Below, piece after piece: positions 48,237-59,950 of a stretch of 64,000 bases of DNA. The notes below the pieces were generated by a model that was given only the letters and a program-made list of their open reading frames with translations, ran no database searches and was not told the origin of the DNA. Position 1 is the stretch's first letter. The number at the start of each line of letters is the position of its first letter. The stretch covers positions 248,001 through 312,000 of the forward strand of contig JAPWGK010000007.1 of assembly GCA_029641185.1 (NCBI GenBank), given 5' to 3'. A program made the translations under genes and the position numbers. The stretch comes from Pseudofabraea citricarpa (lineage: Eukaryota; Ascomycota; Leotiomycetes; Helotiales; Dermateaceae).

Positions 48237-49472
48237 GTTGGCAAAATAAGTCCACTAGAATAGTTGTGATGCTTGGTTTTGAGAGCGGACTTCGTCTATA
48301 CCACAGCCACAGTGAGCTCTGAGGCTCGTACATGGAAGTCTCAGGAAGATGCTATGCTTGATCCGCGAACCAAATGCATGTGCAAGAAGCTAAGAAGCTG
48401 GATTCTGGGATTTACAGTTCCGCAAAAACAGTGAGATCTTGGTGGCTGGAAGCAGAAGTATTGACATAGTATGACAAGTGTATAACCAATGCTTAGAAAT
48501 TGACTCAAGAGCCTGCGTAGAAATAATATAGAAGGAAGGGAGACAAGGCTGTAGAGGAGATAGAGGAGGTGTTTGTATTGAGTCCTCGCTTATGGAGCCA
48601 ACCGCTGTCTGATTTGGGTGCTGGCTGACAGGACCGCCTCAGGGCTGTCGAGACCGCCCTTACAACCCTGCGGTTGGCGCCGGCATACCACCGCATCGGC
48701 GTCCTTGAGCCTCACATACAGCTTGTCACACACATCATACCTTGGCAGTGTGGCGGGGTGAGAATCGAAGCTTCTACAATGGCGGTGTGGCTGGTGACCG
48801 GTTGCATTTGGCTGAAGCTGACCAATTTAACCCAAGACCTGTCCTGTAAGAAGAGTAAGAATTTTGGTGGTCGGAATAGAAAGTAGTTAGATGAAGTGGT
48901 ACATGAGATGCTTCGAACCCGAGTAAAGATTTTATAAAGTCAATAGAAAAGGAAGGGAGGGAGCTTATGAATGAGGTAGAGGAAGTGTTTACATCGAGTA
49001 CTCGCTAAGCCAACCATCACCCGATTTGAGTGTCACCAAGGTACAATGTAGGCAGTATGTACTGGCAAGATTATTTGAAAACGTTTTATTACATGAATTG
49101 AAAAGGTTATAAGTTCAATTATTAAATTTATCAATTCTTTAATAATTTATAATACTTCCATTATCATTTAGTTAGGTGCATCGCAGAATGTTGCCTTGGT
49201 CTTTGTGTGAATGGATATTAGGCTAGACATGACGCTAAAGGACAAAAGACCAGACCAGGAAACTTGTTATGATATTTCATTTCGGCGAGGAAATATATCA
49301 AGTTGTCGGCTTCAGCGGATATTTAAAAACTATTTGTTACCATAGAGTTTCCTTAAAGTATGTTCTAAAGCGGGGTAACAATCCGACACGAAATGAGTCT
49401 CGCTAATAACAAGCTCGTTGGCTCCTAACTTGTGCTTGAACAGGTTCAACTTCCGTCTACTCCTGCATCACA
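48237..49472. other. divergent intergenic region, Zn2Cys6 / Argonaute
   Basis: 1.24 kb. 49060-49380 is AT-rich. Two segments (48515-48600 and 48945-49020) share a similar order of words (GAAGGAAGGGAG, GAGGTAGAGGA(A)GTGTTT, GAGTACTCGCT), suggesting a diverged direct repeat. No gene was found. Confidence 0.5.
48515..49020 (+). repeat. diverged direct repeat pair upstream of Argonaute
   Basis: Copy one (about 48530-48600) reads GAAGGAAGGGAGACAAGG... GAGGAGGTGTTTGTATTGAGTCCTCGCT. Copy two (about 48950-49008) reads GGAAGGGAGGGAGC... GAGGAAGTGTTTACATCGAGTACTCGCT. Both are followed by a CCAACC-like word and GATTTG(A/G)GTG. It may be a short old duplication. Confidence 0.45.
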
Positions 49473-52400
49473 ATGTCTGAAAACCAATTTCAACGTGGCC
49501 GCGGTCGTGGTCGTGGAGACAGACCTTCAAGTGATCGTGGTCGTGGTCGTGGCTCCCAGTTCCAGGTCGCGAGCTTTGAGAGTCGGGGTGGTCGTGGTTC
49601 TCGTGGCGGATTCGGGCGAGGCGGCCGTGGTGGCTCTGCAGAAGTTGAGGTATTCTCGTAAGCAGCTTCATCAACCAAATATAACCATTGACATGGCCTG
49701 ATGGTTTCCAGCCACGGCACTGGCGAGTATCCCGAACACGATGTCCAAGTGCGAAAGATCGAGAACGAGACTGCAAGAGCCGTTCAGCTCAAGAGTGCTG
49801 GACCTCAGAAATCCATTCTTGAATCACATTTGCCTCCAAGACCTGGTTACGGAACACAAGGAAAGGAGGTCACCCTGTGGGCGAATTACTTTGAGATGGT
49901 AGCGCAAAAGGACCTGATGTTGTTTCGCTACAGTATCGAGATTCTACCCGTTGACACTGGAGGAAGAGTGCCGACCGGCAACAGGGCCAAAAGGGTCATC
50001 GAGCTCCTTATTGAAGAACACTTCTTCGAACACATGAAGAGTATTGCAACAGACTATAAGTCAAACCTGATTTGTAGATCAGAGCTCCCTATTGATGAAG
50101 AGGATGAAGAGGAATACCTGGTCAGGTACAGATCTGAAGACGAAGACGACCCTTCACCAAATGCCAAAGCCTACAAGCTGCGTCTCCAAAGCACAGGCAC
50201 ACTCGCAGTTTCTGAGCTCATGGACTATTTAACTTCCAGCTATGCAAGTACCCTATTTGGATCTAAGGACGAGATCATCCAAGCACTCAATATCGTCATG
50301 GGTCATTATCCAAAATCCGCCTCCGATATTTTCTCCGTGGGTGCAAACAAGCACTTCCAGTTGGCTCCAGCTGCCTCTGAGATGATGCATCTTGGAGGAG
50401 GGCTTCAGGCCATCAGAGGATTTTTCATCAGTGTTCGGTCTGCTACCTGCCGCATCCTCCTCAACATTCAGGTGAAACATGCTGCATGCTACGAGGACGG
50501 CCTCCTTGGGTCACTAATTTCCACATATCTAAGTCATAACGACCAAAACATGGTCAGACTGGCCACTTTTTTGAAGAGACTGCGTGTTCGAGTTACCCAC
50601 ATCACCAGGAAGAACAGAGAAGGTCGCGAAATACCAAGAATAAAGACCATAACGGGTCTGGCCACGCCTGGAGATGGCCATGGCCTACAGTACCCTCCCA
50701 TCGTGCCAAAGTTTGCTGCTGGTGCAAAAGAGGTAAAGTTTCATCTCGGTAGTCCCGAAGGACAACCAAGTACGTCTCAACCGAGTTCTGCTGGAAGGAA
50801 AGGTAAGAAGAGCAAGAAGCCAGTCAAGGAAGGACCTGAACCACCTGGCGACGCTTATATTAGCGTTTATGACTTCTTCCAAAGGAGTAAGGTGTCCGTT
50901 TATCCTCGTAGACTTGAAACTACAGTTAATGCTCACGGCATCACTATTAAGAATCCCAGCCTGCCTATCATCAATGTTGGAACCCGGCAGAACCCATCGT
51001 ATCTACCACCAGATGTTTGCGTTGTCTTACCTGGCCAGCCCAGTGGTGCTAAACTTACTCCAAGACAAACCCAACAGATGATACGATTTGCAGTCCGTAA
51101 ACCTGCTGCGAACGCCCGGTCAATCGTCACCAATGGCGCTCGGCTTCTACTCTCTCCCTCTCTTCTTGTTCCTACCCGTCGTAGCACCGTTCATAGCTGG
51201 TGCTCGCTAGCAACGACGAGGTAGTCACGTGTTCATCTGACGCCTCTGCTAGCGACCACGAGCTCGCGTACCCAGGAGCGAGGAAAACAAACACCTCTAT
51301 CTCACTTTACCTCTAAACTTACCTTACGTCAAACCTCTACCTCTATCCTCTTCTCTCATATCCCTCAAGTATTCCAAATCTCTTCAATTGACATCTTGTC
51401 ACGATGAGCGCCCTACCATCTACCCCTAACAAGCGCAAGCGCGCCGCCGCCGCCGACGACGACAACGAAGAGTCTCAGGCCCAAGTACCTCCTACTCCTC
51501 GCAGTGGTAAGCACAATTACTTCTACGATATGAAGCCAGTGCGTCGCGCTCCGGCCATAGATGTATCTAGGTCACGACACACTGTATACACGCCAGGGAA
51601 TAGTGTGCGAAGCTATACGTATATCTCCGAGACACAATCCAAGGGGAGACGTTGGAGGCTAGCCTAAGATTAGCGGAGCTGGAGGGAGAGGACGACAGGG
51701 GAAGGTGGGGTGGGGGGGGGAGACCTACCGAGAGTCTAACTCACGGTGGATAAGGAGCAGGAAACCACGGTCGAACTATGTTACAAGCATATAGATCTTC
51801 TTGGCGGTGGAAACCTCCTTCGATATAACCCTAAGCGACGCTCTCTTCTTGGTTTCTATCTCGGTGCGGCCTAGGGCGCGTTGGTTGCGATAGGTGATAT
51901 GGTAGTAACGGTTGATAATACATCGGTGGATGATATTAGAGGCCGAGACTCCTCTGCGGAGCTGGTAACCACGACGGGCGAGCTATGCGGTCAGGACTGG
52001 TTCTCGTTGGTTGATGGCGTTGATAAGATGCACGTAGGTCACGTAGAAGTCGTAGCGGCTGATGACAAACTCCAATTGGCGAGCTTGAGCATTAGAGACA
52101 CCAAGGGCGCTAACCTTGCTCCAGGCTTTGAGGACAGCAACAAAGATGTCAGGCTGGTTGCCACCCTCGGCGGCGCGGTTGGCAAGTTGTGCAGTTATAA
52201 GGTCTGAGCCAGAGTAAAAGCGAATGATAGCGCAGAGGTGTTTGCGTCCACTGCATGGAGCCGCCGGTAAATCCTACTGCTGTGAGTTGACCCTTTGCTG
52301 CCAGTACTGAGAGGAGATGTTTACATTATCAGGCTGAGTTTGAGGTTGCTATGAGGGCTAAGTTTATCGCCGTCCCCGGTCGGGTCTTGACTGGACCAAA

Positions 52401-53817
52401 CGTTCGATACAAAGACGGTAAAACTGCTAAGACTTGGTCTGCAAGCTGGAATATGCAAGAGGTTGAATTTCCCACAATATCGAAGGTTTCTTCGTGGACA
52501 TACCTCTACATATCGTCGCCCGGGTCGCCTGATGCATGGAGAAATGAACAGGAATTGAGTTCTACGCTGAACGCATTTCAGCACAAACTGAGACAGCTTG
52601 GCATCGACACAAGCGATTATACTCCTGGTCTGCGTATCAACTTGAATCCTACCAATGTTGAGGCAGATATTGATGCGGCTATTCAAAGATTTCTCGGCCA
52701 TGCCACCAGACCTCCGCCAAAGCTGCTTCTTGTGATCATACCTCATCTCGATTCGACCATCTATAATCGCATCAAGTTCGTGTGTGATGTTAAGAAGGGA
52801 CTGCTCAATGTTTGCATGCTAGGCCCGAAATTTGCAAAGGCTAACGACCAGTACTATGCTAATGTCGCGCTGAAGTTCAACCTCAAGCTTGGCGGTCGAA
52901 ATCAGTATTTGGACAACAACAAAATTGGTATCATAGCCGAAGACAAGACCATGGTTGTAGGTATCGACGTTACCCATCCCACACCTGGCTCGGCATCGAA
53001 CGCTCCCAGTGTAGCAGGAATGGTGGCTTCTGTTGACCAATGGCTCGGACAATGGCCGGCGGACCTCCAAATTCAGACTGCAAAAAAAGAGATGATCTCT
53101 GGCCTGGATATTATGCTCAAGTCACGCCTCCGTCTATGGGCTAGGAAACACAATGGAAAATACCCCGAAAATATCTTGGTTTACCGTGACGGTGTATCCG
53201 AAGGGGAGTACGAAATCGTTCTCGACCAAGAGCTACCCCTTCTTCGCAAGGCTTGCAAAGAAGCCTATCCACAAAGCGAACTGAACAAGGCGCTTCCCCG
53301 AGTGTCCATAATCATTGTTGGCAAACGTCATAACACTCGGTTTTATCCAACTACCAAAGAAAGTACTGACCGCACTTCGAATCCCCAGAATGGCACCGTT
53401 GTCGACCGAGGTGTTACGGAAGCTCGAAATTGGGATTTCTTCCTCCAAGCTCATACGGCCATTCAAGGAACCGCACGTCCAGCACACTACTACACCGTCC
53501 TAGATGAGATCTTCCGTAGCCGTAACGCGCAACCTCCCTTTCGGAACGCCGCCGATGCTCTCGAGGATCTAACTCATAATATGTGCTACCTATTCGGTCG
53601 CGCTACTAAGGCTGTCAGTATTTGTCCTGCCGCTTACTACGCGGATCTCGTCTGTGAGAGGGCTAGGTGCTATTTAAGCAAGATGTTTGATGCCACACTC
53701 GGAGCCACACCATCGGGCAGCGTATTGTCTGGAGCAGGTGGTGTAGCCGGACATGTAGCAGACCCGAACGACGTTCGAATACATGAGAATGTACGTGACA
53801 CGATGTTCTACATCTGA
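49473..53817 (+). pseudogene. Argonaute (QDE-2-type) gene interrupted between PAZ and MID-PIWI
   Basis: Argonaute proteins hold small RNAs and silence matching transcripts. Exon 1 (49473-49657) encodes an RGG-rich lead; exon 2 starts at 49712. The left part covers the N domain, L1 and PAZ (VYDFFQRSKVSVYPRRLETT, LPPDVCVVLPGQ) and reaches RKPAANARSIVTNGARLL near 51145. Argonaute sequence then stops and a TAG follows at 51222. It resumes near 52330-52363 with FIAVPGRVLTGPNVRY and stays open to 53817. The right half keeps MID and PIWI: GIDVTHPTP (Asp at 52966), VYRDGVSEGE (Asp at 53188) and YYADLVCERAR (53644). The C-terminus DTMFYI is intact. About 1.2 kb of unrelated DNA, including a stop, lies between. 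No GT-AG pair of reasonable length was seen to remove it, so a full Argonaute is unlikely. Confidence 0.87.
51150..52330. mobile_element. foreign insert inside the Argonaute gene
   Basis: About 1.18 kb with no Argonaute similarity. Left part: a CT-rich promoter-like stretch and a short ORF (51404-51667) beginning MSALPSTPNKRKRAAAADDD, which after a +1 shift seems to go on as LRLAELEGEDDRGRW, so it looks like a broken gene start. Right part, minus strand: an ATG-less open segment (about 52268-51983) reading IIRFYSGSDLITAQLANRAA, EGGNQPDIFVAVLKAWSKVS and ARQLEFVISRYDFYVTYVHL before a TAG. No clear terminal inverted repeat or target duplication was found by eye, and a few Argonaute codons may be lost at the junction. 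The element class is not identified; a captured-gene carrier or a retroelement fragment are options. Confidence 0.5.
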
Positions 53818-54398
53818 CACGGTAAAAGGTAAAATGCTCAACTGTTATAGTGTTTGGGTGCAAGTAAGTTCTCTAAATTTGGTATTGTGTGTCTTGCTAT
53901 TAAATCTGTTTTGCTTACCTCCTACAAAACCCAATGCTTTTTCTTGTAACTGGAACGGGTTTAGGGTTCTGAAATTCCCAAAGAGGCAAATTAAGTTCTA
54001 GCCAGCGGCTTGAAATTCAATTTGATGATTTGTGAACTCCTGGCTCGGAGGGGTTGAAAAGAGTTCAGAACTCTTTTTTCCCTCACCGAACTATTTGAGA
54101 TCACTTTCTTTTTTAACCATATGTTTATATACCTAAATATACTCAAACAGTTCTCACGATGCATATGTGTACCTCAAATCACATAAGCCGTGTTGAAATC
54201 TTTACTAACACTTACCGATAATATATTTCCCCCTTTTTGTTATTAGTCGATAATGTGAGTTAAAGACCAAGTACTGATTCGAAGAGACAAATGACGCCAG
54301 AACCCCCATGTTTACTTAGTAACTCTCCTAAAATCCGCAAGACATTACTACAATAAAGCAGAAAGATTAGTTCTCATGCCTCTTTGCTCAATCAACTC
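53818..54398. other. convergent intergenic region, Argonaute / helicase relic
   Basis: 581 bp, AT-leaning, with no gene recognised. Confidence 0.5.
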
Positions 54399-57300
54399 CT
54401 AACGCAGAATTCGAAACGAAATGACTCCTTCGCCCTGCTTGATCCAACGATATCTCACAGTACAAACACCTATATCTCGCAACTTATCTTGTGCCTCGGC
54501 ATCATCTTTCACCTTCATGTCCGCCTCTTCTCTGGCTTTGCGTAACTTCTCCTCCGCCTTTTGTATGACGCGCCGAGCTTTTAGCGCACGAATCCTCAAC
54601 GCCTCCTGTCGGCGCTTTCGCTCGTTTTCTTCCTTATTATTATTATCAGAAATAGGGTTGAATGGTGCAGCTTCCTGTAGCGCTTTTGCTTCTCGAGTAT
54701 ATGCTTCTTGCTTAGTCGTCGCAACAGTCTCTAACTCCGCATAAACTATCTCGCGAAATAGCAATAACAAAAACAAATCTAAAGACGAGATAAAAATAAA
54801 GACGAGACAAATGACAGTGGAGATATCGCCTTACGACAGGACACAGCCTGCCCATTCCGCTCACCAATTTATTCCTCATGCATCCGCATAAACAATTTCG
54901 CGAAGGGATAGATGACAAACGACAGAAAGACCAATTAACTGACAACAGAATGAAAATAACCACTAAATTTACCTAGGGGAGAGCGGATTTCCTTTTAAAA
55001 AAACGGCATGTATTCTCCTTGTTTCTAGAAGACAAGAAGGCCGCACGACAGCAGCTCCTTCAGAGGCTTGTCGATTACGTTTGTCTGCACCGATGGTATC
55101 GGCGTGATTCTAGCATATAAGCCGGTTGGGCCACCGTGGTACTTAAAGAACTTCTCCATCTGCTTACTATATCCTGCCAGAATGAAGACAATCTTCTCGA
55201 CTCACGCTGACATGTCAGACATGCCGATGGCCGACTTTCGTGGCATTGTCACCTTCTGAGATGACCTTTGCTGCATTTGGACTCTATGATGTGTTCGCAC
55301 TGCATCTTAGAATAGCCAGGAAGTTAGTAGCAGTACTGTAGACACTTATAAACACCACAAATTAAGTTAGCACCACTATAGTTTTCTGATCAACACATCG
55401 TAATCGATCAGGTCTCTACACTTACCATGGTTCCAAACATCCTCCATCAGGATAGTGCTCATAAAAGCCCTCGAGCCGTCACAAGAGAGTATGTTGATCC
55501 AGGTGGCGATCACATCTGACGGGAAATCTATCATATATATAGCCGCCCGTTTTAAGAAGCGCCATGAAGTGTTCCCATAGTTCCTTTCCTTTGCGGGAGC
55601 TCATGAATGTTTCCGCATCATCAATCATAATCAGCGCATCTCGAGCTCGTGATAGGAGGAGATCAAGTCATTCCGGGGATAACATGAATCCAATATCATG
55701 GCGAGGATTACTACGTATCAGCGAGACTATAACTATGTCGCTTTCTTCTCCTTGGTGGTTGTCTGGGAGGATTGATTAGCGCTTGTCAAGAATGGCCCAG
55801 ATTGTGTATAAAATATTACGCGTGGAAATATGTTTCCAAAATGACTTGAATAGTGCAGCAGGATAAATATGATGGGCTAAATAGTAACTGTTATAAGGTG
55901 TCTGTTACCGATTGTAGAGATTCGAATCTGCGGCTTTTCAAGCTACCAGAATCCGTTGTGATAGTTGGTATAATAAAGTCCTTCTCCAGTCCCATTCACC
56001 ATTTAGCGGGACAGGTAGAGCGCGTATACTAGTTCATATATTTAGTTAAGCAAATCTTCCCCAACAAACACATCGCAGTGGCTAGTCCTCTTGTCGGGAC
56101 ATATGGTCGGGCTATCTTGTTTACAAGAAACTGCTTTCAAAAGTCTCGTAAAGACTATAAACTATACAGACCTGCTAACCCACCTTCTCAGTAGATACAT
56201 ACCACAGCTTCCATCGAAGCTCGCCTTCACAGGCCACCTTTTTTTTTTGGGAATTCTTTGGGTCGTAGAGTTAAGGAGTATATTAAGTAGCCGGAGCTCG
56301 CTTAGCCTCCTTGGGAAACTGGAAGAGCGCGCTCGCTTTTGCGCTCGCTTTTACGCAGGTATCAACCCAACGCGAACCAAGTCATATGAATCGAGGCCAT
56401 TCAAGACCGGACCATTATATTTGCCCAGCTCATCCAATAGAAGCCGCAATTGGCCAAGATATGGAGTCAAAACAACGATGTTGTCCGTTCGATATCCCTG
56501 CTGGCCAAAGTAAAGAGCACATTTAAGCGACATCTTTGCTTCCAACATGTTCTTTTTCGACGTCGAAGCGGTATATTTCCAGACTAGGACGTCATGAAGC
56601 TCAATCTCTGATTCGCTATGATTCGCAAATATCAAATTATCTCGGAAACCCCGGAGGTTAAGTCCTCCTTGAGTGTTTGGAGCATCGACTGCTCTGGCGA
56701 CAGTGAGCAGCAACACAGAAAGCTTTGTTCAAGCTCAAAACCGTGAAGAACATAAAAGTAGTGCAGCTGAGTACAGCTGTCTTTGTATATTAACCTATGC
56801 TCAGGTAACCACAAGAGATCAAGGAACCGTCTCTGGAAGATGACATACTCCATTGGAAGCAGGGAAAAGATTTATGCCCTTCGTACCAACTACCCAGGAG
56901 GATGCGCAGCACTATAACTAGTCTCAAGAATAATTACGCAATGGATCTGCAAGATATCTTGAGTCTTCCTCGGCCTACTTGACTTGACAAGCTACAAGCG
57001 GCATGCTTCATAGCAAGGCTCTGGCAGAGACTCATCGTGATCCAAGGACCTCCAGGTACTCAATCACATTGACCTTCAAATGCCTCCTCATGTCCTAACT
57101 GATGTCCCGTAGGAACGGGAAAATCTTTTATTGGCTCGTTGACAGCGAAAGCGATCCATGACCACCCCCAAAGAAGTGATCCTGTTGATTTATTACACGC
57201 ATCATGCTCTCGACCAGTTCTCCTTTTTTTTTGAAGCATTTTGCGTGGCTGAGGTGGAGAATAACATGCTCCGAGTGAGCAAGAGGGGCAAGGCAGTGGA

Positions 57301-58548
57301 TCAATTCTACCTGCTCAACAGGCGGTACCGGGAAAAATATGCAGGTATTAGCAAAAGGGGGATTGAGGTTTCGTTTAAAGAAGTATGTTGAATGAAAGCC
57401 GAAAGTCGAATGGGGGCCATGGACCGTTGGAGATTTGAAGTTTTGCAGGAACGCGTAGCTAGGCTCACGAGGCTGGAATGGCCTACAATGTGCCTCTTAA
57501 TCAGATCCAAGAAATTCACATGGAGAAGGACCTTCAGGCTGTCCGCGGCGAGCGTAATATTGGATGCATCACAACAGTTGCTGCAAAGTATATCCAGGCC
57601 CTCCAGTCTATTTCAGCTGGCGTATTTGTAGTCGAAGAGGCTGGAGATATACTAGAGAGCCATGTCCTTGCCACTTTGGGACCAGAAACCAAATAATTGA
57701 TCCTGATCGACGACCACAGATAACTTCATCCCAAGATGCATTATAGTCTTGGCGTGGAGAAAGAAGATGGCTACGATCTGAACCGATCACTCTTCGAGAG
57801 GTTTGTCCTTGGAAATCATCCTCACCAAGTCCTTTTCATTCTCGTAGACTTCGGTCGCTTGACGCAAGAAAGGGTCCTTTATTGCGAGCTCGTCCAGGCT
57901 CCGGAGTATTGCAATCCTGTGTATATCCGCAAAGTCATTATCGTGACGACCGCCAGGACCACCAAAGTTTGGTTTATTGGTAGTCTTGATTGTCTTGACT
58001 ATATGTATAATTCTTTGTGCTTTTGTACGAACTTCGAGCTGTGGAGATTCGAGGAGTCGTTTGTGGACCAGCGGTTCTTCGATAACCTGGCAATACGCAA
58101 TCGCTTTCTCGATCGGTAGAGAGACGAGCTGCAAGAGGAGCCACGAGAAGCCATTGAGGCCATCCTCGCTGACCTGGTTCGATTTGACAGCCTCGATGAA
58201 AGCATTCCAGGTGTACGGGGGCTCGACGACTTTTGAGATGACTTGTCGCAAAACATCGCCGCCGCAGATACTCTTCAACTCGGGAACTTGGAGATATCGA
58301 AGAAAAGACGTCAAAGGACCGTTGAGAAACGAGGATGATGTGTTAATCCGTATTGCCGACTGCAGAGCGAGGAATCCGTGGCCACTGCTGATAAGTCTCT
58401 GGATACATGTAGCTGGATCTGGCTGATCGCAAATTGCCTCTAAGAACAAACTTGCATTCGCATCCGTGATGTTCTGTTTATCAGAGAGTACGTTGGCGAA
58501 CAAGTTCCGAAGTCTGCCGCTTCGAGCGTTGATTACTCTGTCCGACAT
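54399..58548 (-). pseudogene. shattered SF1 helicase of the NFX1/ZNFX1 (Hrr1/SAD-3-like) type
   Basis: Family members are RNA helicases; fission-yeast Hrr1 and Neurospora SAD-3 act in RNA silencing. Pieces on the minus strand run in gene order. N-terminus 58548-57832 (MSDRVINARSGRLRNLFANV ... GGPGGRHDNDFADIHRIAIL). Helicase C-part 56853-56351 (GLNLRGFRDNLIFANHSESE, NIVVLTPYLGQLRLLLDELG, VLNGLDSYDLVRVGLIPA). Next 55779-55430 (QGEESDIVIVSLIR, LLLSRARDALIMIDDAETFM, GGCLEPW). NFX1-finger remnants near 55300-55200 (QCEHIIESKCSKGH). C-terminal coiled segment 54740-54399 ending DIGVCTVRYRWIKQ. The ATPase core is missing from this strand and lies inverted at 56895-57828. About 250 residues before the Walker A motif are absent. 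Stops (for example TGA at 55668, where Arg is expected) and about 570 bp of unrecognised DNA (55780-56350) confirm it is dead. Confidence 0.8.
56895..57828 (+). pseudogene. inverted ATPase core of the helicase relic
   Basis: On the plus strand: NNYAMDLQDILSLPRPT, a stop, LDKLQAACFIARLWQRLIVI then QGPPG, a preserved 57-bp intron (57056-57112), and GTGKSFIGSLTAKAIHDHP, so the Walker A motif is QGPPGTGKS. A one-base frameshift follows and KEVILLIYYTHHALDQF continues. Later come VRGERNIGCITTVAAKYIQA and the Walker B-like VFVVEEAGDILESHVLATLG. TAA stops at 57694 and 57721 sit where Gln (CAA) is expected, then GVEKEDGYDLNRSLFERFVL and a sharp end at HPHQ (57828). That end abuts the point where N-terminal homology of the opposite-strand block stops (about 57832). 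Confidence 0.8.
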
Positions 58549-59950
58549 CGTGAAGCTCCGTCAACATATCGGTGAGCAAATGAGCAATGGGTAAGTTTCT
58601 ACTACGAAAAGACAGAAGCTGCGAAAGGAGAATATTGTATTCTCAACAGAGTGTTTGATGAGTAGGATACAAAGTCTTTGAGGAAGCCGTAAATTTTGCT
58701 TCATTGCTTCTTCTGGTTGTTGGCAACCCCGCCATCGATTAAGTTATACTGGGGTACACTACCTAGGTAATGTTCCACGCGGATGCCTAAGGTTTAAAAG
58801 GTCGATCTACGAGAACCTGAGCTTGTACACATCCCTCAGTACGACAATATGCTGTAAACGTGATTCCATGGGCTTGCGATCTCTACTGGCATGCAAAGTA
58901 CCTTGACTTCACCAGCCCAGGCAAAACGCTCGCCTATGAAATATGCCAATTTTCTTCCGGGCCTTTTTTCTTTCAAATTCCAAACTATGACTGGCAGAAG
59001 TATGCCAGGGTGGTCATTTCTGTTGTAATTCCATGTGTTCCATAGATGCCTAATGTGGTCGTGGCATATCTCGTCGCTTACCATAAGCATCAGACCAAAA
59101 ACAAAAGAAAGCGAAAATAATATATGTTAATTATTTGCCTGTAAGAGAGAACTTTAATCTTCTTCCTATCAAAAAATATAAATGAGATAATAATATAGGT
59201 TGATGTAGTTTAATTACTAGTAAAAATATTTAATGCCTAATAGGCTGGTTGGTACCTGGCGGTGGCGTGTGGCTGACGCTGACCGACGCCACCGAGCCCT
59301 CGCCTCAACGCCATTTGATTCATTTGATCCATTTGATTCCCTTTGATATCCCAAATCGACTCGATACTGCGACAAGCACTGCCCTGAGATGCAGCTTCTC
59401 GGCTGCTCTTACTTCTTGCTGAAAACCCAGCACCGAGATACTGGCCGCTCCTGACCAATGTATGTTCGTTGCATGTTTGTTGGGAGCTCTCACCAACCGG
59501 TTTCCCTACTCCTGTGCAACGCCCATTCCATTGAAGCACCTATTTGGGAAGCCCATAATCAGAGTCGCACATGTCACTGCCATGATTGCTTGATTACTGA
59601 TAGCTGCCGGTTCCCAAACGTCGTATCTGAGCATATTAATGATACCCCTCGCCATGATTTCCTGGGGACCGCCATTCAGCCCTCTCACCCCGGAGCCCAC
59701 CGGCCAAGAAGCAGGACGAGCAAAGTTGGCGAGCCTCGGCTTTCGACTGCCAAATGTTGGACACTCCTCATAAGGCTGCTTCTGCAAGTGAGATGTACTC
59801 AAAGGCGGCCTGTTTACCCCCTTGACGTACACCAACGACCGCCCTCTTTTTGCCTTGCGACGAAATGGATATAAATGCCGGGCCATGCTTCTCCGGGTTT
59901 AGCAGCCAGCTGCCTCAAAGTACAAGGCTTACAGAAAATCGGCCGTGGCC
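58549..59950. other. intergenic region, no gene recognised
   Basis: 1.4 kb. 59120-59230 is AT-rich. ORFs at 59458-59886 on both strands show no domain signal. Confidence 0.5.
59869..59876 (+). promoter_or_regulatory. TATA-like box
   Basis: GATATAAA lies about 75 bp before the ATG at 59951, a placement similar to that in the paralogue at 44309. Confidence 0.4.

Noticed and set aside
51881..52207. A 108-codon plus-strand ORF inside the insert
   Set aside because: It begins with TTG and the opposite strand has the more protein-like reading, so it is a shadow.
51150..52330. The insert as a long intron of a functional Argonaute
   Set aside because: No GT donor sits at the point where Argonaute homology ends, other introns here are mostly 50-125 bp, and the segment carries its own coding-like fragments.
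59458..59886. Overlapping ORFs on both strands before the second C2H2 gene
   Set aside because: No recognisable domain and no conserved start or splice signals.
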